Part shown: one piece after another, positions 1 to 8,180 of the stretch
Layout: each line of letters begins with the position of its first letter
How positions within the stretch are numbered: position 1 is the stretch's first letter
Assembly (NCBI GenBank): GCA_022844275.1
Contig: JALHMB010000006.1
Span: 401,001-465,000, forward strand
Length of the DNA stretch: 64,000 nucleotides
Source of the DNA: Hyphomicrobiaceae bacterium
Lineage (GTDB): Bacteria; Pseudomonadota; Alphaproteobacteria; Rhizobiales; Hyphomicrobiaceae
Reading direction: 5' to 3'
Program-made: the position numbers and the translations under genes
The notes under the pieces: generated by a model
What the model was told of the DNA's origin: nothing
Databases searched by the model: none
The model's input: the letters and a program-made list of their open reading frames with translations, nothing else

Positions 1-185
1 TCATCGAGGCCGAGCTGCGCAAGGCAGGCGAGTCCGGTCGGCTGCAGCAGAAGCCCTGCCCCCACGGGCCGAGCCTTGGCGAAACGCTCAAGCAGGTGAA
101 CATCATGGCCGTCGCGGGAGAGGAAAGCCGCCGCCGCTAGCCCACCCGTGCCGGCGCCGACGATGCCTATCCGCAGGTTCCGCAT
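1..185 (-). CDS. FAD-dependent monooxygenase, N-terminal fragment
   Basis: Only the first 61 or so residues lie in the window; the gene continues past the left edge. The peptide opens with a dinucleotide-binding strand-turn-helix, RIGIVGAGTGGLAAA, followed by a second strand ending in LLER, where the acidic residue would hold the ribose of FAD. The following GAGLLLQP stretch is usual in aromatic-ring hydroxylase type flavoprotein monooxygenases (the UbiH/Kmo/PHBH fold). The substrate cannot be told from this piece. The start is the ATG whose complement is at 183-185. It is transcribed leftward like the small membrane protein upstream of it. Confidence 0.7.
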   Translation of the reverse strand, partial: MRNLRIGIVGAGTGGLAAAAFLSRDGHDVHLLERFAKARPVGAGLLLQPTGLACLAQLGLD

Positions 186-258
186 GGAGCGCACCAAGCC
201 GGCGAAAGATGAATGTCAGGAAATGCGGCCGCAATGCCGCGTGGAGATGCCCGCCCGC

Positions 259-765
259 CTAGGTCACGGGGCGGGCTGCGCGCTTTGCGGCGGCGTCCCT
301 GGCCGTTGCGTTGCCGGCGGCCTCCTCTGCTTCAGCTGCGCGACGACGTTCCGACGCGCTCCGTCCGGCAACGAGCCAGTACACCATGCCGGCAACGAAG
401 CCGCCGGTCATGAATGCCGTGAGGGCGTAATCGTTGACGATGGTCGGCGCGCCCTGCAGCTCGCTCACGTACTGCGCCAGGAAGCCGACACCGGCGATCA
501 GCAGCGCCACCAGGGCGTAGTAGATCCAGTCGTCGAGGCCGCGCCACTCCGCCATGGCAATGGCGAACAACGCCAATGGCGCGGCAAAGATCACGACCTG
601 GATGGAACTCGCGAGCAACTGGAAGGCCGCCATGGAAAAGCGGCCGGCACCGGCATCGGCCGTTGCGAGCTCTGCCGGCGTGAAGACAAAAGCGACCAGA
701 ACGAACGCAAAGGCAATGCACGCCAGGACATAGCCTGCCAGTATCCAGATTACGCGCAACAGCAT
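259..765 (-). CDS. Small integral membrane protein, four predicted helices
   Basis: A 168-residue protein of unknown function. The frame stays open further upstream, but those residues (ESNCCDAGDPYNHRGG and so on) are unlike a membrane protein start, so the ATG at 765 beginning MLLRVIWILAGYVL is preferred. Four hydrophobic segments are visible at about residues 4-28, 43-70, 75-98 and 108-128. The C-terminal tail of about 40 residues is rich in Ala, Arg and Glu and is probably a charged cytoplasmic helix. It lies 73 bases upstream of the FAD monooxygenase on the same strand, so the two may be co-transcribed. I do not recognise a named family. Confidence 0.7.
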   Translation of the reverse strand: MLLRVIWILAGYVLACIAFAFVLVAFVFTPAELATADAGAGRFSMAAFQLLASSIQVVIFAAPLALFAIAMAEWRGLDDWIYYALVALLIAGVGFLAQYVSELQGAPTIVNDYALTAFMTGGFVAGMVYWLVAGRSASERRRAAEAEEAAGNATARDAAAKRAARPVT

Positions 766-1019
766 GATATCCGCCCGACCCACCGAACCCCGTAGTCCGC
801 CCCGATGATTATAGGGATCGCCCGCATCGCAGCAATTGCTTTCGCCGCCAGCGGTCCGGACCACGCCCGACCATCACTGCGCTGACGGCTAGGCTCCATC
901 GCGCGCCGGCTGCATAGGCCCTTGTCCAGGCCGGGCTTGACGCCGGCCCGCCGAGGCGTAGAGGTTCAGCAGTGTACAACTGAATGAAAATGACGGGAGT
1001 TCTGGGAGAGCATGGCCGG

Positions 1020-2195
1020 ATGAGCACCAAGGGCAAAGCGTATATTGTCGGGGCTTACGAGCACCCGACACGAAAGGCGCCGGACAAATCCCTGGCGCAG
1101 CTCCACGCCGAAGTCGCCAAAGGGGCGCTCGACGACGCGGGGCTCAGCAAGGACGACATCGACGGCTATTTCTGTGCGGCCGGCGACACTCCCGGCCTCG
1201 GCGGCAACTCCTTCGCCGACTACATGGGCCTCCGGCTCAAGCACATAGACACCACGGACACCGGCGGCTCGTCCTACCTCGTGCACGTCGGTCATGCGGC
1301 GCAGGCGATCGCGGCGGGCAAGTGCAACATCGCACTTGTGACGCTCGCCGGTCGGCCGCGCTCGGAGGGTGTGCAGACCGGCACCAATCCGCGCATGGGC
1401 AATACCAATCAGCCGGATCTCCAGTTCGAGTTCCCCTATGGCCCGGCGACGGCGAACATGTACGCCATGTGCGCTATGCGGCACATGCACCAGTACGGCA
1501 CGACGAGCGAGCAGCTCGCGTGGGTGAAAGTCGCGGCCTCGCATCATGCGCAGTTTAATCCGCACGCCATGCTGCCGAAGGTCGTGACGGTCGAGGAAGT
1601 CGTCAACTCTCCGATGGTCGCCGATCCGCTGCACCGCCTCGACTGCTGCGTCATCTCGGATGGCGGCGGCGCGTTGATCGTCACCAAGCCCGAGATCGCC
1701 AAGAGCCTGAAGCGGCCGCTGGTCAAGGTTCTCGGCACGGGCGAGGCCGTAAAGCATCAGATGGGCGGCCAGAACCTCGATCTGACGTTCTCAGCCGGCC
1801 GCTGGTCGGGCAAGCGGGCCTTCGACGAGGCCGGCGTGAAGCACAAGGACATCAAGTACGCCTCGATCTACGACAGCTTCACGATCACAGTCGTGATGCA
1901 GCTCGAGGATCTCGGCTTTTGCGAGGTCGGCCAGGGCGGCAAGTTCGTCTCGGACGGCAATCTCATCTCGGGTGTCGGCAAGCTGCCCTTCAACACGGAC
2001 GGCGGCGGCTTGTGCAACAACCACCCTGGCAACCGCGGCGGCATGACGAAGGTGATCGAGGCGGTGCGCCAGCTGCGCGGCGAAGCGCATCCGAAAGTGC
2101 AGGTTCCGAACTGCGACATCGCGCTCGCGCATGGCACGGGCGGCTCGCTCGGAACGCGGCACGTCGGCGCGACGGTCATCATGGAGCGGGAGTAA
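1020..2195 (+). CDS. Thiolase-fold acyl-CoA protein lacking catalytic cysteines (SCP2/Ltp2-like)
   Basis: A 391-residue member of the thiolase superfamily, closest by eye to the SCP2-thiolase / lipid-transfer-protein group. Where thiolases carry the acyl-accepting cysteine (NxxCxSG) this protein reads DTTDTGGSSYL. Where the second cysteine (CxGGG) is expected it reads LAHGTGGSLGTRH. The histidine motif survives as NNHPGNRGG. It is therefore unlikely to perform ordinary thiolysis. A retro-aldol role like the steroid side-chain aldolase Ltp2, or a scaffold role, is possible. The DUF35 gene starts 6 bases downstream, the usual partner arrangement. The start chosen is the ATG at 1020 (MSTKGKAYIVGAYEHP); an ATG 36 bases upstream is less likely. 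Confidence 0.82.
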   Translation: MSTKGKAYIVGAYEHPTRKAPDKSLAQLHAEVAKGALDDAGLSKDDIDGYFCAAGDTPGLGGNSFADYMGLRLKHIDTTDTGGSSYLVHVGHAAQAIAAGKCNIALVTLAGRPRSEGVQTGTNPRMGNTNQPDLQFEFPYGPATANMYAMCAMRHMHQYGTTSEQLAWVKVAASHHAQFNPHAMLPKVVTVEEVVNSPMVADPLHRLDCCVISDGGGALIVTKPEIAKSLKRPLVKVLGTGEAVKHQMGGQNLDLTFSAGRWSGKRAFDEAGVKHKDIKYASIYDSFTITVVMQLEDLGFCEVGQGGKFVSDGNLISGVGKLPFNTDGGGLCNNHPGNRGGMTKVIEAVRQLRGEAHPKVQVPNCDIALAHGTGGSLGTRHVGATVIMERE

Positions 2196-2201
2196 GCGAC
2201 G

Positions 2202-2594
2202 ATGGCAGCTGAAGAGAAAGTCTACGCGGTCGTCCCGCCGACACCCGGCTCCGAGCCGTACTGGGAAGCGGCCAACGCCGGCAAGCTGGTGCTGGGGTAC
2301 TGCAAGGCTTGCGAGAAATCGTACTATTACCCGCGCGGCGTTTGCCCCATGTGCCTTTCGACTGACGTCGAGATGCGGGAATCGAAGGGCACGGGCACGA
2401 TCTACACGTACTCGGTCATGCGCCCGGCCAAGCCGGTCTACGTCATTGCCTATGTGACACTCGACGAGGGCCCGTCGATGATGACGAACATCGTCGATTG
2501 CGATCCGGGCGCTGTGAAGATCGGCCAGAAGGTCAAGGCGGTGTTCAAGCCGCGCGAGGACGGCACGAAGATCGTCTGCTTCGCGCCGGCTTGA
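2202..2594 (+). CDS. Zn-ribbon OB-fold protein (DUF35 family)
   Basis: A 130-residue protein with an N-terminal rubredoxin-like zinc ribbon (CKACEKSYYYPRGVCPMC, about residues 30-47) followed by an OB-fold domain; this is the DUF35 architecture. Members bind acyl-CoA and act as obligate partners of thiolase-like proteins, for example the DUF35 domain of ChsH2 with the aldolase Ltp2. The gene follows the thiolase-like gene after 6 bases, with a GGGAG ribosome site at the end of that gene, so the two are almost certainly co-translated. It is the last gene of the unit: a strong terminator hairpin lies 30 bases after its stop. Confidence 0.88.
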   Translation: MAAEEKVYAVVPPTPGSEPYWEAANAGKLVLGYCKACEKSYYYPRGVCPMCLSTDVEMRESKGTGTIYTYSVMRPAKPVYVIAYVTLDEGPSMMTNIVDCDPGAVKIGQKVKAVFKPREDGTKIVCFAPA

Positions 2595-2624
2595 TCGACA
2601 GCGCACCAAGCTACTGGAAGCACG

Positions 2625-2654
2625 CGGCCCCGATGGAGCGATCCATCGGGGCCG
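2625..2654. terminator. Rho-independent terminator after the DUF35 gene
   Basis: A perfect 12-bp stem, CGGCCCCGATGG paired with CCATCGGGGCCG, with a six-base loop and followed by TTTCTTC on the plus strand. It separates the rightward thiolase-like/DUF35 pair from the leftward MBL gene that ends at 2669. Confidence 0.85.
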
Positions 2655-2668
2655 TTTCTTCATTGGCT

Positions 2669-3652
2669 TCAAAACGTAAAGCGCTTGCCGACCGCGAGCG
2701 GCACCAGCTTGCCGTCGCCGAAGGTATTGGCCAGTGCCGTCATGGCGCGCCAGCCCGTGCAGTGCCCCGCAGCGACGACACTCAGATCAAACTCCTTCAT
2801 TGCCTCGACTGTCTGCGGAATGACGCGCTCGTTCGTACCCGAGAGATGCAGACCGCCCATCGCGCAATAAATCGGCACGCCGGGAAAGCTCGCGCGTGCG
2901 TGCTTCAGCACGTTGACGATCCCTGCGTGCGAGCACGCCGAGAGCACGACCAACCCCTTATCCTTCACGTTAACTGCGAGATAGCGCTCATCCATGAGCA
3001 ACTCGTCGGCTTCCCAACCCTGGCCATCGAGCGTGCGGCGATGCTGTCCGGGGAGACCGGTCTCAAACGGCGTGACCCGTGGTATTTCACCACTGACGAA
3101 CGCCAGTCCATCGAGAGGAAATTGCGGCTCGGGCGAGTTGATGACGCGGGCACCGTACGCCGTCAGCGTGGCAATGCTCGGCACATCCTGCATGAGCCGC
3201 ATCGAGCCGTTCGGAAGCAGGGACGCTCGCTGACGGAACATGTCGGGGTGCGCGTAGTACGGCACCTCGCGACCTGCGTTGCGGTCCCGCACGATCTGCA
3301 GAGCGCGCAGCATAGCACCGCCATGATCCCAATGTCCGTGCGAGAGCATCATGGCCTCGACGGCGCCGAGATCGGCACCGAGGCGCGAGACATTCTGCTC
3401 GAACACGCGATCCTCGGGACCGGCATCAAACAAGAGAGTGCGGCTCAGCCCAGCCTTCCGAACTGTAACGAGGCATGAGAGCCCGTGCGCCGCACAGCAG
3501 AGGCAATCTCCGCCCAGCACCCACGCCCCACGCCGGCGTCGGCCTAAAGCTGCGACCTCCGTCTCCACGAACGCGGGTGTCGAGGAAAGATTGTCCGTGA
3601 CGTTGTCGACGAGAATGAGAATTTCGACTTGGTCGACCGTCTCCAGTGCCAT
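2669..3652 (-). CDS. MBL-fold metallohydrolase
   Basis: A 327-residue metallo-beta-lactamase-fold protein. The metal ligands are visible as SHGHWDHGG (HxHxDH) near residue 98, SACSHAGIVN in the C-terminal half, and late His residues in GGLHLSG and AAGHCTGW. The ACSHAGI and GGLHL pattern is that of the group that includes the archaeal beta-RFAP-synthase-related MBL proteins, for which the bacterial function is largely unknown. The start is the ATG at 3652 (MALETVDQVEILILVDN), preceded by GGAAG; the open frame extends 39 codons upstream but those residues are not family-like. It is divergent from urtA and shares the intergenic region with it. Confidence 0.82.
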   Translation of the reverse strand: MALETVDQVEILILVDNVTDNLSSTPAFVETEVAALGRRRRGAWVLGGDCLCCAAHGLSCLVTVRKAGLSRTLLFDAGPEDRVFEQNVSRLGADLGAVEAMMLSHGHWDHGGAMLRALQIVRDRNAGREVPYYAHPDMFRQRASLLPNGSMRLMQDVPSIATLTAYGARVINSPEPQFPLDGLAFVSGEIPRVTPFETGLPGQHRRTLDGQGWEADELLMDERYLAVNVKDKGLVVLSACSHAGIVNVLKHARASFPGVPIYCAMGGLHLSGTNERVIPQTVEAMKEFDLSVVAAGHCTGWRAMTALANTFGDGKLVPLAVGKRFTF

Positions 3653-3706
3653 GTGCGCGCTTCCCCGTCTCGTACTGCCCAGAATTGATGGCCCATGATG
3701 GGTTTG

Positions 3707-3723
3707 TGCCCACGAGTTTGGCA
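3707..3723. promoter_or_regulatory. Candidate activator dyad upstream of urtA
   Basis: The dyad TGCCCA-N5-TTGGCA lies about 200 bases upstream of the -24 element. It resembles the general form of enhancer sites used by NtrC-type activators, but it departs from the usual GCAC/GTGC core, so this is a weak call. Confidence 0.2.
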
Positions 3724-3912
3724 ATATCCCGACCTGGAAGCCCTGGATTGCCGCCTTACGAAGCAACATCTCGCGCGGCAGATCAAAACGCAGGCAGTCA
3801 CAATTCGTTGCCTAATAACTAATCAGCGCCACCCACCCGCCACCGGCACCCTCCGCAACCTATCCCAGCCTAATGCCCTGTTCCCTCGTGATATTCCAGA
3901 TCGATCTCGGAT

Positions 3913-3927
3913 TGGCACACGGCTTGC
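3913..3927 (+). promoter_or_regulatory. Sigma-54 (-24/-12) promoter of urtA
   Basis: TGGCAC at 3913-3918, a five-base spacer, then TTGC at 3924-3927. This matches the consensus TGGCAC-N5-TTGC exactly, with correct GG-to-GC spacing. Transcription would begin about 12 bases after the GC, near 3939, leaving a leader of about 30 bases before the urtA start at 3971. Sigma-54 control is what is expected for a nitrogen-scavenging urea transporter. Confidence 0.82.
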
Positions 3928-3970
3928 GACCACTGTTAACCGTCAGTTCACCCGTCACAGGAGGAAAGCA

Positions 3971-5263
3971 ATGCTGAAACGTCGGAACGTGCTCGCGGGA
4001 CTAGCCGCGACGGCACTGGCGGGAGGCGCACTACTCGCGGGCACTCCGCTCGCGCAAGCTCAAGACACGGTCAAGATCGGTGTGCTGCACTCGCTCTCCG
4101 GCACCATGGCGATCAGCGAGACCACGCTGAAGGACACGATCCTCTTTCTGATCGAGGAGCAGAACAAGAAGGGCGGCGTGCTCGGCAAAAAGCTTGAGGC
4201 TGTCGTTGTCGACCCGGCATCGAACTGGCCGCTGTTCGCCGAGAAGGCCCGCGAGCTGATCACGCAGCACAAGGTCGCCGCCACGTTCGGCTGCTGGACG
4301 AGCGTCAGCCGCAAGTCGGTGCTCCCCGTCTTCAAGGAGCTGAACAACATCCTCTTCTACCCCGTGCAGTACGAGGGCGAGGAGAGCGAGCGGAACGTGT
4401 TCTACACGGGCGCAGCGCCGAACCAGCAGGCGATCCCGGCCGTCGACTACCTCATGAGCAAGGACGGCGGCGAGGTGAAGCGCTGGGTGCTCGCGGGAAC
4501 CGACTACGTGTATCCGCGCACGACCAACAAGATCCTCGAAGCTTATCTCCTCGCGAAAGGCGTCGCGAAGGAGGACATCATGATCAACTACACGCCGTTC
4601 GGCCACTCTGACTGGCAGACGATCGTGTCGGAGATCGTGAAGTTCGGCTCGGGCGGCAAGAAGACGGCGGTCGTCTCGACGATCAACGGCGACGCCAACG
4701 TGCCGTTCTACAAGGAGCTCGGCAACAAGGGGGTCAAGGCAACCGACATCCCGGTCGTGGCCTTCTCGGTCGGTGAGGAAGAACTCGCCGGCCTCGACAC
4801 GAAGGACCTCGTCGGCCATCTCGCGGCCTGGAACTACTTCCAGTCAGTCAAGAACCCGGCCAACGAAGAGTTCATCAAGAAGTGGCAGGCCTTCAACAAG
4901 AACCCGAAGCGCGTGACCAATGATCCGATGGAAGCGCACGTCATCGGCTTCGCCATGTGGGTGAAGGCCGTCGAGAAGGCAGGCTCGTTCGATGTCGACA
5001 AGGTCATCGATGCCCTCCCTGGCATCGAGGCCCCGAACCTGACGGGCGGCACCTCGAAGATGCTGCCGAACCACCACATCACGAAGCCCGTGCTCATCGG
5101 TGAGATTCGCGCCGATGGTCAGTTCGACGTCGTGTGGCAGACGAAGGATCTCGTTCCCGGCGACGCCTGGACCGACTTCCTCGACGGCTCGAAGGACCTC
5201 GAGGCCGACTGGGTCGGCAAGAAGTGCGGCAACTTCAACATGAAGACCGGTAAGTGCGGCTAA
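3971..5263 (+). CDS. urtA: Urea ABC transporter, periplasmic substrate-binding protein
   Basis: A 430-residue type I periplasmic binding protein (Leu/Ile/Val-binding fold). The Sec signal peptide is MLKRRNVLAGLAATALAGG, with likely cleavage after PLAQA. The mature start DTVKIGVLHSLSGTMAIS and the segments FGCWTSVSRKSVLPVF and YPVQYEGEESERN are typical of UrtA. It would capture urea (or short-chain amides) in the periplasm and deliver it to UrtBC. The frame is open for 92 codons upstream, but the signal peptide and the CAGGAGG site nine bases before the ATG fix the start. It is the first gene of urtABCDE, behind a sigma-54 promoter. Confidence 0.95.
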   Translation: MLKRRNVLAGLAATALAGGALLAGTPLAQAQDTVKIGVLHSLSGTMAISETTLKDTILFLIEEQNKKGGVLGKKLEAVVVDPASNWPLFAEKARELITQHKVAATFGCWTSVSRKSVLPVFKELNNILFYPVQYEGEESERNVFYTGAAPNQQAIPAVDYLMSKDGGEVKRWVLAGTDYVYPRTTNKILEAYLLAKGVAKEDIMINYTPFGHSDWQTIVSEIVKFGSGGKKTAVVSTINGDANVPFYKELGNKGVKATDIPVVAFSVGEEELAGLDTKDLVGHLAAWNYFQSVKNPANEEFIKKWQAFNKNPKRVTNDPMEAHVIGFAMWVKAVEKAGSFDVDKVIDALPGIEAPNLTGGTSKMLPNHHITKPVLIGEIRADGQFDVVWQTKDLVPGDAWTDFLDGSKDLEADWVGKKCGNFNMKTGKCG

Positions 5264-5276
5264 TCGTCGAGCAGAC

Positions 5277-5351
5277 GGGCGGCGTGACCTCCTCCCCGCC
5301 GCCCACTTGCACGCGTGTGTGCGTACGTCTCCCCGCCACCTCGGCGGGGAG
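5277..5351 (+). terminator. Two hairpins between urtA and urtB (probable partial terminator)
   Basis: First stem GGGCGGC (5277-5283) with GCCGCCC (5298-5304); second stem CTCCCCGCC (5329-5337) with GGCGGGGAG (5343-5351), loop ACCTC. Neither has a U-tract. They may stabilise or partly terminate the urtA message, so that the binding protein is made in excess over the membrane components, as is common for binding-protein operons. Confidence 0.5.
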
Positions 5352-5401
5352 ATCGTCTCCAAAGTGCGCACAGATCGACTCGATAAATTGGAGCTGACGG
5401 C

Positions 5402-7018
5402 ATGGGCCGCCTCATCCGCCTCCTCCTTCTCATCACCAGCCTTGCGGTCGGAGGCTTCGCTGTGCCTCACCGCGCAGCTGCGGCACCTGAGGACCTGGCG
5501 GCCGGCCTGGCGCTGATCGCCAAGGACAGCTTCAACGATACGCTTTCAGGCATCGACGCCATTGCGCGCTCCGGCGTCCCGCATGCCGCGGCCCTCGTCG
5601 AAGCGCTGCAGGATCGCCGCATGCTCATCGATACGGCGAACCAGAAGGTCTTCTATCGCGAACCAGCCGGTACCGTCCGCGAGGCGCAGAGCAACGAGGT
5701 CGTCGCGAGCCCACCCGCAGGCCTGACAGCCGTCCGCCTGAACAACCGCGTGCGCGGGGCGGCAAGCGCCGCGATCGGCGCGCTGAGCCTCATGAATCCT
5801 GATCCGCAGCGCCGCATCCAGGCTGCGCAGGCCGTGATGAAGTCGCGCGATCCAACCGCTCTGGCCGTACTCGACGCAGCACTCGCCGCCGAAAAGTTGC
5901 CCAATGTGAAAGCCGAGCTCCAGCTCGCCTGGGCCGCCGTCACATTCAGCAAGTCCGACGCCCCCCTCGACAAACGCCTGGAGGCTGTTGCTCTCCTGAA
6001 AGATGCAAGGTCGCGTGAGGCCGTTTCCATTCTCCGCTCGCTTCCTGCCGATGCCGCAGCTCCCTTGCGCGAGTCGACCACGAGCGCCATCAGCTCCATC
6101 GAGCAGCGGCTCGCACTCTGGGGCTATGTGCAGAACGTCTGGTACGGCGTGTCGCTCGGCTCCGTGCTGCTGATCGCGGCCATCGGCCTCGCCATCACCT
6201 TCGGCGTCATGGGCGTGATCAACATGGCCCATGGCGAGATGGTCATGCTCGGCGCCTACACCACTTTCGTCGTGCAGGAATTCTGCCGCACGAGCGCGCC
6301 GTGGCTTTTCGACTACTCGCTGGTCGCCGCTATCCCGCTCGCCTTTCTCGTTGCCGGCGGCGTCGGCGTCGCCATCGAGCGCGGCGTGATCCGCCATCTC
6401 TACGGCCGGCCACTCGAGACGCTTCTCGCCACATGGGGCATCAGCCTCATTCTCCAGCAGGCCGTACGTACGGCCTTTGGCCCGACGAACCGCGAGGTCG
6501 GCACGCCGCAGTTCATGTCCGGCGCCATGGAGATCGGCGGTCTCGTCATCACCTGGAACCGGCTCTACATCGTCATCTTCGCCGGGCTCATCTTCGTCGG
6601 GCTGCTGCTCGCCCTGCGCTATACGTCGCTCGGTCTTCACATGCGCGCCGTTACGCAGAACCGGCGCATGGCCTCCTCGATGGGCATCCGAACCGGCCGT
6701 GTGGACGCATTGACGTTCGGCCTCGGATCGGGGATCGCGGGCCTTGCCGGCGTCGCGCTCTCTCAGATCGACAACGTGAGCCCGAACCTCGGCCAGAGCT
6801 ACATCATCGACAGCTTCCTCGTCGTCGTGTTCGGCGGCGTCGGCAATCTCTGGGGCACGCTCATCGGCGCCCTCTCGATCGGCATGGCCAACAAACTGCT
6901 CGAGCCCTATGCCGGCGCTGTGCTGGGTAAGATCCTGTTGCTCGTGGCGATCATCGTGTTCATCCAGAAGCGGCCGCGCGGCCTGTTCGCACTCAAGGGA
7001 AGGGCCGTCGAGGCATGA
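5402..7018 (+). CDS. urtB: Urea ABC transporter, permease subunit UrtB
   Basis: A 538-residue inner-membrane permease of the LivH family. Residues 1-27 form a signal peptide (MGRLIRLLLLITSLAVGG). Residues 28 to about 235 are a soluble, helical, alanine-rich region with repeat-like segments (VRGAASAAIGALSLMNPDP, VMKSRDPTALAVL), presumably periplasmic; this N-terminal extension is normal for proteobacterial UrtB and absent from LivH. The membrane part begins at about WYGVSLGSVLLIAAIGLAI and carries the INMAHGEMVMLGAY motif. GGAG lies eight bases before the ATG. Its stop overlaps the urtC start (ATGA at 7015-7018). Confidence 0.95.
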   Translation: MGRLIRLLLLITSLAVGGFAVPHRAAAAPEDLAAGLALIAKDSFNDTLSGIDAIARSGVPHAAALVEALQDRRMLIDTANQKVFYREPAGTVREAQSNEVVASPPAGLTAVRLNNRVRGAASAAIGALSLMNPDPQRRIQAAQAVMKSRDPTALAVLDAALAAEKLPNVKAELQLAWAAVTFSKSDAPLDKRLEAVALLKDARSREAVSILRSLPADAAAPLRESTTSAISSIEQRLALWGYVQNVWYGVSLGSVLLIAAIGLAITFGVMGVINMAHGEMVMLGAYTTFVVQEFCRTSAPWLFDYSLVAAIPLAFLVAGGVGVAIERGVIRHLYGRPLETLLATWGISLILQQAVRTAFGPTNREVGTPQFMSGAMEIGGLVITWNRLYIVIFAGLIFVGLLLALRYTSLGLHMRAVTQNRRMASSMGIRTGRVDALTFGLGSGIAGLAGVALSQIDNVSPNLGQSYIIDSFLVVVFGGVGNLWGTLIGALSIGMANKLLEPYAGAVLGKILLLVAIIVFIQKRPRGLFALKGRAVEA

Positions 7019-8166
7019 TCACGCGCGCACTCCTCGAGAATGACCGCACAGGCAAGTGGTTCCTGGCGATTGTTCTCGGCCTCGCCATCGTCGTACCGAT
7101 CCTGCATCTCGCGGTGCCGCCGTCGTCCCCCTTCCACGTCTCCACGGCGACGCTGGCGCTGCTCGGCAAATACCTTTGCTTCGCGCTCCTCGCCCTCTCG
7201 CTCGATCTCGTGTGGGGCTACTGCGGCATACTTTCGCTCGGCCATGGTGCCTTCTTCGCACTAGGCGGTTACGCCATGGGGATGTACCTCATGCGCCAGA
7301 TCGGGACGCGGGGTGTGTACGCGCATCCCGTGCTTCCTGACTTCATGGTCTTCCTCAACTGGAAAGAGTTGCCATGGTTCTGGTACGGTTTCGAGAACGC
7401 TTGGTTTGCCTTCCTCATGGTGATGGCCGTCCCCGGCCTGCTCGCGTTCGTGTTCGGCTGGTTCGCCTTCAGAAGCCGCGTGACCGGCGTCTATCTCTCG
7501 ATCATCACGCAGGCGCTGACCTACGCGCTGTTGCTGGCGTTCTTCCGCAACGACATGGGCTTCGGGGGCAACAACGGTCTCACGGACTTCAAGGACATCC
7601 TGGGCTTTCCAGTTCAGGCGAACACGACGCGAGCCGCACTCTTCGCAGCCTCGGCGCTGGCGCTGGCTCTCGGATACCTCGCGGCGCGGGCGATCGTCGC
7701 GTCCCGGCTCGGTAAGGTCCTCGTCTGCATTCGTGACGCGGAAAGCCGAACCCGCTTCATCGGCTACCGCGTCGAGCACTACAAGACCTTCGTCTTCACC
7801 GTCTCGGCCGTCATGGCCGGCATTGCAGGCGCGCTCTATGTGCCGCAGGTCGGCATCATCAATCCGAGCGAGTTCAATCCTGCGAATTCCATCGAGGTCG
7901 TGATCTGGGTCGCCGTCGGCGGACGCGGCACGCTTGCGGGCGCGGCCCTCGGCGCCGTGCTCGTGAACTTCGCCAAGACGACCTTCACGACAGGATTCCT
8001 CGCGCCCTACTGGCTCTTCGCGCTCGGCGCCCTGTTCGTTATCACCACGATCTGGCTGCCCAAGGGCATTCTCGGCAAGTTCAACGATCTCTGGGAGCGC
8101 TGGAGGTCCTCGCGGGTTGCGAAGCCCGAGCAGAAGCCGGCACCCGTCCCTCAGCTTGCGGAGTAG
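7015..8166 (+). CDS. urtC: Urea ABC transporter, permease subunit UrtC
   Basis: A 383-residue LivM-type permease. About ten hydrophobic helices are visible, with the family landmarks YLCFALLALSLDLVWGYCG and LSLGHGAFFALGGYAMG near residues 60-90 and VGIINPSEFNPANSIEVVIW near residue 280. It pairs with UrtB to form the urea channel of the transporter. Translation is coupled to urtB by a four-base ATGA overlap. After its stop come 172 bases of inverted repeats before urtD, unlike the tight packing elsewhere in the operon. Confidence 0.95.
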   Translation: MITRALLENDRTGKWFLAIVLGLAIVVPILHLAVPPSSPFHVSTATLALLGKYLCFALLALSLDLVWGYCGILSLGHGAFFALGGYAMGMYLMRQIGTRGVYAHPVLPDFMVFLNWKELPWFWYGFENAWFAFLMVMAVPGLLAFVFGWFAFRSRVTGVYLSIITQALTYALLLAFFRNDMGFGGNNGLTDFKDILGFPVQANTTRAALFAASALALALGYLAARAIVASRLGKVLVCIRDAESRTRFIGYRVEHYKTFVFTVSAVMAGIAGALYVPQVGIINPSEFNPANSIEVVIWVAVGGRGTLAGAALGAVLVNFAKTTFTTGFLAPYWLFALGALFVITTIWLPKGILGKFNDLWERWRSSRVAKPEQKPAPVPQLAE

Positions 8167-8180
8167 GAGCTAGTGAGATG

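Larger units (their letters stand above)
3653..3970. other. 318-base intergenic region between the MBL gene and urtA
   Basis: A divergent promoter region without a credible gene. It holds the sigma-54 promoter of urtA at 3913-3927, a candidate enhancer dyad at 3707-3723, and the strong ribosome site CAGGAGG just before the urtA ATG. The MBL promoter must lie near its left end, but I see no convincing -35/-10 pair. Confidence 0.7.
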
